Below, piece after piece: positions 30,880 to 34,882 of a DNA stretch of 34,882 bases. Position 1 is the stretch's first letter, and each line of letters opens with the position of its first letter. Position numbers and translations under genes: made by a program. The notes beneath the pieces were generated by a model. It ran no database searches, was not told where the DNA came from, and saw nothing but the letters and a program-made list of their open reading frames with translations. Source of the stretch: a virus; IMG/VR virus record IMGVR_UViG_3300036790_000802, positions 1 to 34,882 of that record. One strand, 5' to 3'.

Positions 30880-31029
30880 ATGGGGCATCTTTTGTCCAGC
30901 GAGTATCTTCTTAAGCTTGTGCTTGCGATCTTTGAGGTCACCGGGCTAATTGTCTTTCTTGTCTGGGTGATTGTCCGGGCATGCCGCGAAATCCGCGACA
31001 TTTTCATCGATCGGGGAGGGTCTCCATGA
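30880..31029 (+). CDS. Small plus-strand membrane protein
   Basis: A 49-residue protein, MGHLLSSEYLLKLVLAIFEV then a hydrophobic segment TGLIVFLVWVIV and a charged tail RACREIRDIFIDRGGSP: one or two close membrane spans. A near-perfect AGGAGG is 5 bases ahead of the ATG, making this one of the best ribosome binding sites in the window. It is transcribed away from the winged-helix gene across the palindromic operator. Its stop overlaps a downstream ATG, but that frame is only 18 codons. Possibly a small lysogeny or exclusion peptide; not recognised. Confidence 0.6.
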   Translation: MGHLLSSEYLLKLVLAIFEVTGLIVFLVWVIVRACREIRDIFIDRGGSP

Positions 31030-31085
31030 GGCGCAAAATGCCTACGCAAGTATTCCCCCTTTATTCCTTGCGAAACCCCTGATTG

Positions 31086-31523
31086 CTAGAACGGTATCTC
31101 CGGCAAGTCGTCCGGCGCGCCGACTTTCGTTCCCTTCTTCACGATCACGGTATAGCCGTTCTCGTCGTCCACACGCTCGTACCCATCCGCCACAAGGTAC
31201 ACCGCCGTCACTGCCTTTCCTGCGACACGCACCTTCTCTGTCTCGGCGGTGAGAACCTGTCCAGTCCACAATGCCGAGTCGTCGCCAAAGGCATCAATGA
31301 GGCCATTGATCGTCGCGCGATTCAAGCTGATGTTCTTCTCCTCGGTATCGCCGCTGAAGAGAATCTTCGCCACGTCCTGCATCTTCACTTCGCCCGTCTT
31401 CTCGTTCTTGAACTGACTCTGCATCGGTTGGGTTTCGCTCATCAGCTTGCAATGAGCACCCGACTGCACTTCGGCACCTTTTACCCACGCTCCACCGATT
31501 GACTGCTGTTTTTGATATTTCAT
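31086..31523 (-). CDS. OB-fold-like / single-strand-binding-type phage protein
   Basis: A 145-residue protein with ISLNRATINGLIDAFGDDSA (about 65-84) and WTGQVLTAETEKVRVAGKAV (about 86-105), then a VYLVADGYERVDDENGY section. This N-L-x-AFGxD...W-x-G pattern is common in small phage DNA-metabolism proteins with an OB-like barrel. An SSB-like role in replication or recombination is plausible, not proven. It is followed on the plus strand by a converging gene, and the upstream gene (31530-31766) is 6 bp away on the same strand. Confidence 0.55.
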   Translation of the reverse strand: MKYQKQQSIGGAWVKGAEVQSGAHCKLMSETQPMQSQFKNEKTGEVKMQDVAKILFSGDTEEKNISLNRATINGLIDAFGDDSALWTGQVLTAETEKVRVAGKAVTAVYLVADGYERVDDENGYTVIVKKGTKVGAPDDLPEIPF

Positions 31524-31529
31524 GAATGG

Positions 31530-31766
31530 TTAAAATGTATTTTTCTTTTTAATTTGTTCGACCTTCTTCATCTCGCTCTCAATCGTCCGTTCGACCTCCT
31601 GCCGGACAAGCTTATCGAGATGCTCGGAAAATGACGTGATGATCGTGTCGCTCGGCATGGAATCATCCTCATACTCCATCGAGACGGAGCAGAATGAATT
31701 GATCGGCTCGAACGACTGAACTTGTTTTGTCTTGCTAAACGACCTGGTGACTACGATTTTTGCCAT
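31530..31766 (-). CDS. Small phage protein with charged helical tail
   Basis: A 78-residue protein beginning MAKIVVTRSFSKTKQVQSFE and ending in a helix EVERTIESEMKKVEQIKKKN. I have seen short phage proteins with the V-x-R-S-F/Y-S-K-T opening near DNA-binding genes. It lies directly upstream of the OB-like gene, separated by 6 bp, suggesting they work together. Function unknown. Confidence 0.55.
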   Translation of the reverse strand: MAKIVVTRSFSKTKQVQSFEPINSFCSVSMEYEDDSMPSDTIITSFSEHLDKLVRQEVERTIESEMKKVEQIKKKNTF

Positions 31767-31768
31767 GG

Positions 31769-31972
31769 TTATTCGTGATAGTTACTTCTTGCTTCGGACG
31801 ATTCGACGTTCGTCCGTTCGATCTCTCCAAGGAAATCTTCCTTGGTATTTTCAGGGAAGGGGGAGAATTTGTGCGGGGCCGGGCGGAGCAAGCGCTCAGC
31901 GCCCATTTCTATCCGGCGCTGTTCCGCGTTCCAGTCCTCGGTGTTCTCTTGTGAGATGTTAGGGATGTTCAT
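31769..31972 (-). CDS. Small charged protein downstream of YopX gene
   Basis: A 67-residue, polar and mostly unstructured-looking protein (MNIPNISQENTEDWNAEQRR; Pro-rich LRPAPHKFSPFPEN in the middle). Its ATG overlaps the YopX gene's stop (ATGA), and its stop is 3 bases before the next gene's start. It shares the MNIP- start and leader style with the gene at 32381-32635. Function unknown; the open frame is supported mainly by its packed position. Confidence 0.45.
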   Translation of the reverse strand: MNIPNISQENTEDWNAEQRRIEMGAERLLRPAPHKFSPFPENTKEDFLGEIERTNVESSEARSNYHE

Positions 31973-32388
31973 TTCAAGAGTGATGGATTTTCATGGATGT
32001 TGCCGATGACTTCGGAATTGACCGCATAGCTGGCGAAATCCGTGAAGCTATTCATTTTGCCCGCAAAATAGATGAGATACCCACCATCATCCTGCCGCCA
32101 TTCAACGCTGCCGATGAAAGGTGTCTTAATATGCTTTCCTTTCTCGCCGACTAGCCGCATCGCGAAGGAGACAATATCCCCCTCATATATCTCTTTACCG
32201 TTTTTATCCTTTAGACCGGTGAACTGCATGAGAACTGTCCCACTCGGGGTCGGTGCTATCGTGCCATCATCATCATTCATCATTTGAAGTTCACCCTTCA
32301 CGCCGATAAATTCAAATGTCCAATCACCTAGGCGACGCATTTGCCCCTCACTGGGAACCCAGGCCCTAAACTTGATTTCCCTAGTCAT
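31969..32388 (-). CDS. YopX family protein
   Basis: A 139-residue protein matching YopX: MTREIKFRAWVPSEGQMRRL at the start, LMQFTGLKDKNGKEIYEGDI in the middle (about 53-72) and EVIGNIHENPSLL at the end. YopX proteins are small beta-barrel phage/plasmid proteins of unsettled function, often in early regions. It overlaps the upstream zinc-ribbon gene by 8 bases and the next gene by 4. Confidence 0.85.
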   Translation of the reverse strand: MTREIKFRAWVPSEGQMRRLGDWTFEFIGVKGELQMMNDDDGTIAPTPSGTVLMQFTGLKDKNGKEIYEGDIVSFAMRLVGEKGKHIKTPFIGSVEWRQDDGGYLIYFAGKMNSFTDFASYAVNSEVIGNIHENPSLLK

Positions 32389-32635
32389 GTGCTTCTTGTT
32401 CTTCCGCCGAAGCGACCAGCCCTCGGTTTGAAAAGTATTCCGGCGCTTCCGCCATCGCTTCGTTGATGCACGCTCCGCACATGCCGGCGCGGGGATCGAA
32501 GTCGTCCTTCTTCACTAGACGGCGACATTGATAGCAGAAGGTGCGGGCGGGAACCGGGCCGAGGAAGAACTCTGTCCACTGCGCTTCGGTGTGAGGCGTG
32601 AAGTCCTCTGGGAACGGAACGGTTGGGATGTTCAT
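32381..32635 (-). CDS. Small zinc-ribbon protein
   Basis: An 84-residue protein with FCYQCRRLVKKDDFDPRAG and MCGACINEAM: two CxxC pairs (about residues 34-37 and 53-56), a typical zinc ribbon. A flexible polar tail follows. It overlaps the YopX gene by 8 bases, so they are co-expressed. It could bind nucleic acid or a protein partner; function unknown. Confidence 0.65.
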   Translation of the reverse strand: MNIPTVPFPEDFTPHTEAQWTEFFLGPVPARTFCYQCRRLVKKDDFDPRAGMCGACINEAMAEAPEYFSNRGLVASAEEQEAHD

Positions 32636-32662
32636 GGGTTTGAATTGATAGGTTTATTTATT

Positions 32663-32745
32663 GAACGGGTAACCTCTGGCCTCCTAATCAGACGAGTAAA
32701 CCTGTGCGGTAAAACTCATGCAATGTACCAGACGTTATCCCGTTC
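32663..32745. repeat. Long-range inverted repeat with internal arms
   Basis: GAACGGGTAAC (32663-32673) pairs with GTTATCCCGTTC (32734-32745) over 11 positions with one bulge, enclosing 60 nt. Inside are a 5-bp arm TCTGG/TCAGA (32675-32679 with 32688-32692) and a 4-bp arm GAGT/ACTC (32694-32697 with 32714-32717). It is an intergenic, cloverleaf-like arrangement, but not a recognisable tRNA. Confidence 0.4.
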
Positions 32746-32756
32746 GATGCACGGGT

Positions 32757-32921
32757 TTAGAACGCGCCGATCGACGCGAGCCACAAGAGGAGAAGCAGAA
32801 GGCCGACGAGGAGCGCGGCGAATGCCACACCTTCCGCGATTGCCTTCCACATTGATTGCTTCGGGCGGATGAAGTATCCGACTTCGCTTGCAATCAATTC
32901 AGTTTCAATATTGTGATTCAT
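32757..32921 (-). CDS. Small single-span membrane protein
   Basis: A 54-residue protein starting MNHNIETELIASEVGYFIRP, with a Leu-rich span (about 31-49, AFAALLVGLLLLLLWLASI) and a very short end GAF. ATG 32921 is 3 bases after the stop of the upstream gene. No Shine-Dalgarno sequence is present. A hydrophobic single span with a charged N-terminus is consistent with an early membrane peptide. Not recognised. Confidence 0.6.
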   Translation of the reverse strand: MNHNIETELIASEVGYFIRPKQSMWKAIAEGVAFAALLVGLLLLLLWLASIGAF

Positions 32922-32924
32922 GGA

Positions 32925-33110
32925 TTAGTGGATTATTGTTTTCTCAAACTGGCCGTCTTCGCCAAACTGAATGCACACATGCGTGGTATGGTCTTTGAGA
33001 CCATCTTGCATGAACGGCGATCTAATTTCAATTGTGAAGCCGTCATCGCAAACAACGAGATTGCCGTCGATGGAATCCGCTACAAACTGGAGAACTTTTT
33101 CAGGATTCAT
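32925..33110 (-). CDS. Small acidic protein of the early region
   Basis: A 61-residue protein, MNPEKVLQFVADSIDGNLVV then CDDGFTIEIRSPFMQDGL and an acidic end. The balance of hydrophobic and charged residues looks like a folded alpha/beta protein. An AAAGGTCG element lies 25 bp ahead of the ATG, with no Shine-Dalgarno sequence. It is followed by the membrane peptide gene. Function unknown. Confidence 0.55.
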   Translation of the reverse strand: MNPEKVLQFVADSIDGNLVVCDDGFTIEIRSPFMQDGLKDHTTHVCIQFGEDGQFEKTIIH

Positions 33111-33280
33111 GGGTTTTGTAATTGGTTTATCTATTCGACCTTTTAGATGATTCGCTGAACACGGGAGCCGCCGAGTTGCACGGCAGGCGGGCGATGCCCA
33201 CTGAATCCTCAGCTCCCTCGTTCAACGAACCACCCTGACTGCCCATTAACAATAACCCGCTGACAGAGGAAGTCAATAAC

Positions 33281-33294
33281 CCCTGGGGATAAGT
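33281..33294. repeat. Copy 3 of dispersed repeat CCCTGGGGATAAGT
   Basis: Identical over all 14 bases to 1951-1964 and over 12 to 25097-25108. It lies just past the stop of the basic protein gene (33296-33478). An inverse TTATCCCCA at 33508-33516 is on the other side of that gene. Confidence 0.6.
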
Positions 33295-33295
33295 C

Positions 33296-33478
33296 CTACG
33301 CCCCAATAGCGCTTATTTCACGCGCCTTGCGAAGCCTGCCATAGGTCCGGTTGTAGGCCGTGATCTTCTTGCGGTGCTTCCTACGATATTCGGCGTGGTA
33401 GAGGTTGTACTGTTTCCGGCCTTCGCGCCTGCCGAACTTCTGCACAAAAAATGAGAGTGATGCCATTGCCTGAATCAT
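33296..33478 (-). CDS. Small very basic protein
   Basis: A 60-residue protein rich in Arg, Lys and Tyr (FGRREGRKQYNLYHAEYRRK; later NRTYGRLRKAR), likely to bind nucleic acid. Another in-frame ATG (33463) gives a 55-residue version; neither has a clear ribosome binding site. It is bracketed by DnaA-box-like sequences on both sides. It has no recognised family; a histone-like or replication-accessory role is only a guess. Confidence 0.5.
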   Translation of the reverse strand: MIQAMASLSFFVQKFGRREGRKQYNLYHAEYRRKHRKKITAYNRTYGRLRKAREISAIGA

Positions 33479-33590
33479 GACAGTTTCTCAAATTGGCGCA
33501 AGGTTATTTATCCCCACCCCTCCCCTGTACATTCCCTGACAGTTCTCTACAGTGAGTGGGTAACTCAGCTCATTGAAAATCGGAGGAAAT

Positions 33591-33785
33591 ATGGCAGGAA
33601 GAAAACCTGATTACAACGTTTGTGTGTCTGAACGCAAGGAAGGCGAGAACGGGTCAAAGCGGTACCCGTATCGTGTGGGCGCGGCTTGGACGGGCGACAA
33701 GGGACAGATCAACGTCACGATCGGCGTCCCGCTCCTGTTCACCGCCTCAACGGAGCTCGTGCTGTTCGAGAACAAGGACGAGTAA
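33591..33785 (+). CDS. Small plus-strand protein upstream of the primase-like gene
   Basis: A 64-residue protein MAGRKPDYNVCVSERKEGEN with a beta-rich C-terminal half (VGAAWTGDKGQINVTIGVPL). A strong GGAGGAAAT precedes ATG 33591, which is why I choose it over the longer frame from 33573. A TGAGT-N5-ACTCA palindrome (33553-33567) upstream may be an operator. It is followed by a hairpin and the primase-like gene, probably one transcript. Function unknown. Confidence 0.6.
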   Translation: MAGRKPDYNVCVSERKEGENGSKRYPYRVGAAWTGDKGQINVTIGVPLLFTASTELVLFENKDE

Positions 33786-33789
33786 ACCA

Positions 33790-33814
33790 GAAGCCCTGCC
33801 ACGTGCGGGGCTTC
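33790..33814 (+). terminator. Hairpin between the plus-strand early genes
   Basis: GAAGCCC (33790-33796) pairs with GGGCTTC (33808-33814) with a further T-G pair inside and a 9-nt loop. No T tract follows, and the next gene's ribosome binding site is 14 bp on. It is more likely an attenuator or processing hairpin than a full terminator. Confidence 0.45.
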
Positions 33815-33834
33815 ATCATTGAAAGGAGTTCGAT

Positions 33835-34395
33835 ATGAACTTCAAAGAAGTGAAGGAGCGAATCAAGATCATTGATGTCTTGCTCCACTACGGGATACGG
33901 CTCCGGAAGAGGGTCGGAGAGGATTATGCCGGCTCCCCCTGTCCGCTTCCCACTCACCCCGAAGACCGGAACAATAACTGCTTCGCGGTTCACCTTCCGA
34001 CCAATAGATGGCAATGCAAACATCCCGCTTGCGGACGGAATAACGGCGTAGGTGACAAATGGGGCGATTGTATTAACCTGGTTGCCACGCTCGATAAGAT
34101 TTCTTTTCTTGAAGCAGGTAAGAAACTTGAGCGGTGGTTTCCAAAAGAAAATCCCGCGCCCTCACATGGAGAATCGCGGGAAAGAGAGGAGAGGACACTT
34201 CCCCCTCCTGCTCACATACGGGACGATACCAGTTCCTCGGTAGCAGTCAACTACATGGCTTCGATTGACCTGTGGTTCACCGAAACTTTTAAACTAGTTC
34301 CGGATGAGGAAGATGAGAATTACTGGAAGCGGGTTCGTAAGGCGGTAAAGTCAAAGCTTGTTGATTCTTATCGTGCTGGTCAGAAATGTGCTTAG
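33835..34395 (+). CDS. CHC2-type zinc-finger primase-like protein (N-terminal domain only)
   Basis: A 186-residue protein resembling the zinc-binding start of DnaG primases: FKEVKERIKIIDVLLHYGIR, GSPCPLPTHP (C36, H41) and RWQCKHPACGRN (C61, C66), then DCINLVATLDKISFLEAGKK. The Toprim catalytic domain is missing: after about residue 100 comes a Pro/Glu/Arg-rich linker and a helical tail (WKRVRKAVKSKLVDSYR). So it may recruit or regulate a primase or act in DNA binding. AAAGGAG precedes the ATG. Its last 107 bases are antisense to the AT-hook gene. Confidence 0.75.
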   Translation: MNFKEVKERIKIIDVLLHYGIRLRKRVGEDYAGSPCPLPTHPEDRNNNCFAVHLPTNRWQCKHPACGRNNGVGDKWGDCINLVATLDKISFLEAGKKLERWFPKENPAPSHGESREREERTLPPPAHIRDDTSSSVAVNYMASIDLWFTETFKLVPDEEDENYWKRVRKAVKSKLVDSYRAGQKCA

Positions 34396-34537
34396 CGGGT
34401 CTGCCGCGTTTCTTTAATGGAAGCGCGGTTTTATTATGCCCGAGCTGCTGGAGCCGCGCATCAATGGCGTCGCGCTCGGCGAGCAGGATGTCCACGGCCT
34501 GCTGTGTGAGTTGATCGGCTTGTTCAAGTGCGGTCAT
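34289..34537 (-). CDS. Coiled protein with an AT-hook motif
   Basis: An 82-residue protein: an N-terminal helix ADQLTQQAVDILLAERDAI (about 6-24), then a KKRGRPAKHI segment, which is the AT-hook core RGRP in a basic context, then a Gln/Pro-rich tail. AGGAAGG precedes ATG 34537, chosen over a longer frame. The 3' 107 bases lie antisense within the primase-like gene. The AT-hook points to minor-groove binding of A/T-rich DNA. Function is otherwise unknown. Confidence 0.55.
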   Translation of the reverse strand: MTALEQADQLTQQAVDILLAERDAIDARLQQLGHNKTALPLKKRGRPAKHISDQHDKNQQALTLPPYEPASSNSHLPHPELV

Positions 34538-34606
34538 ATCAATCCTTCCTGGAGGGCGCAATATGGCGGTAACGAAAAGAGCGGCCGACTCGTTTACTTC
34601 ATTGAC

Positions 34607-34882
34607 CTACTGCTCACCGGGCAATAGAACGGTTGTTGCGCTTCTGTCCGGTTCCGTCGTCACCCATATTTCAGTGCGATCCGGAAGACGGTACGAGGAT
34701 AGGATACGTCCTCCCATTTCGAGTGCCAGTTCATTCGAGCTCTTGTCCTGGTCAGTGACATCGCCCCAATCACCCATGACATGCCGCTGAACGATGCTCG
34801 TGGCCATGATGTTCGTCCGATCCAACGCCTCAACCGCTCCTTCCGTGATCCCGACCTGTCCCAAAGGAAACATCGGTTTCAT
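34607..34882 (-). CDS. Small conserved protein (plasmid/phage maintenance-region type)
   Basis: A 91-residue protein of a widespread unnamed family that I recognise by FPLGQVGITEGAVEAL, HVMGDWGDVTDQDKSSNE and IWVTTEPDRSATTVLLPGEQ. It occurs on plasmids and mobile elements; its activity is unknown. The ATG is the last base of the window, so whatever controls it lies beyond. The next gene downstream on the same strand is the AT-hook gene. Confidence 0.75.
   Translation of the reverse strand: MKPMFPLGQVGITEGAVEALDRTNIMATSIVQRHVMGDWGDVTDQDKSSNELALEMGGRILSSYRLPDRTEIWVTTEPDRSATTVLLPGEQ

Noticed and set aside
32663-32745. Possible tRNA-Arg(CCT)
   Set aside because: Only an anticodon-like loop (8 nt) is seen; D arm, T arm and acceptor end cannot be placed.
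33127-33246. Minus-strand 39-codon frame beginning MGSQGGSLNEGAED
   Set aside because: Gly/Ser-rich with no ribosome site and no recognisable family; too short to support.
1-34882. CRISPR arrays or insertion sequences
   Set aside because: No regularly spaced direct repeats and no transposase-like protein or terminal inverted repeats were seen; the only recombinase genes are int and the HNH gene.

Overview
The window reads as most or all of a temperate, short-tailed (podovirus-like) tailed-phage genome. At the left edge, on the plus strand, is a tyrosine integrase (1-1062). It is followed by about 2 kb of mostly non-coding, structure-rich DNA and then a large plus-strand ATPase-nuclease fusion (3239-5308). 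From about 5.4 to 27.8 kb almost everything is on the minus strand and, read right to left, follows a classic order: terminase small and large subunits, portal, a small bead-like protein, a secreted beta-helix protein, small accessory head proteins, scaffold, major capsid protein, decoration-like protein, tail nozzle, tail fibre, head-tail adaptor, three large internal/ejection-type proteins, and lysis genes. There is no tape measure, sheath or tube gene, and a trio of ejection-like proteins stands in their place, hence the podovirus call. The host is inferred only weakly: the integrase has the Cys-rich N-terminus that I associate with Acidobacteriota-type integrases. No database search was possible.

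Layout. 1-1274: integrase plus a coupled zinc-ribbon protein. 1275-3238: hairpins, an interlocked double inverted repeat (pseudoknot-like), two small minus-strand genes, and a tRNA 3'-end-like fragment that may be attP. 3239-5308: P-loop ATPase with a C-terminal PD-(D/E)XK nuclease, a candidate anti-phage defence gene. 5432-6343: small membrane protein and an exported transglycosylase-like protein. 6603-7769: a three-gene operon (DUF932 protein, HNH-like protein, zinc protein) with strong ribosome binding sites, ended by a clear terminator. 7963-8850: holin-like protein and M23 endolysin. 9058-27837: virion operon. 27980-29994: plus-strand accessory genes, including a tandem pair of paralogues, interleaved with minus-strand nuclease and zinc-protein genes. 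29978-33478: early-type minus-strand genes (winged-helix regulator, OB-like protein, YopX protein, small zinc and membrane proteins). 33591-34395: plus-strand small gene and a primase-type zinc-finger protein. 34289-34882: minus-strand AT-hook protein and a conserved small protein whose ATG is the window edge.

How it fits together. Virion and core genes are tightly packed, often with ATGA overlaps, and mostly lack a Shine-Dalgarno sequence. Many accessory genes carry strong ones. Several single plus-strand genes (morons) sit inside or against the minus-strand virion operon. Large terminase is split by a frameshift, either a sequencing error or a real lesion. The most interesting parts are the ATPase-nuclease gene, the pseudoknot-like element, a 12-14 bp DnaA-box-like repeat found in three intergenic places, and a recurring AAAGGTCG element ahead of several minus-strand starts.
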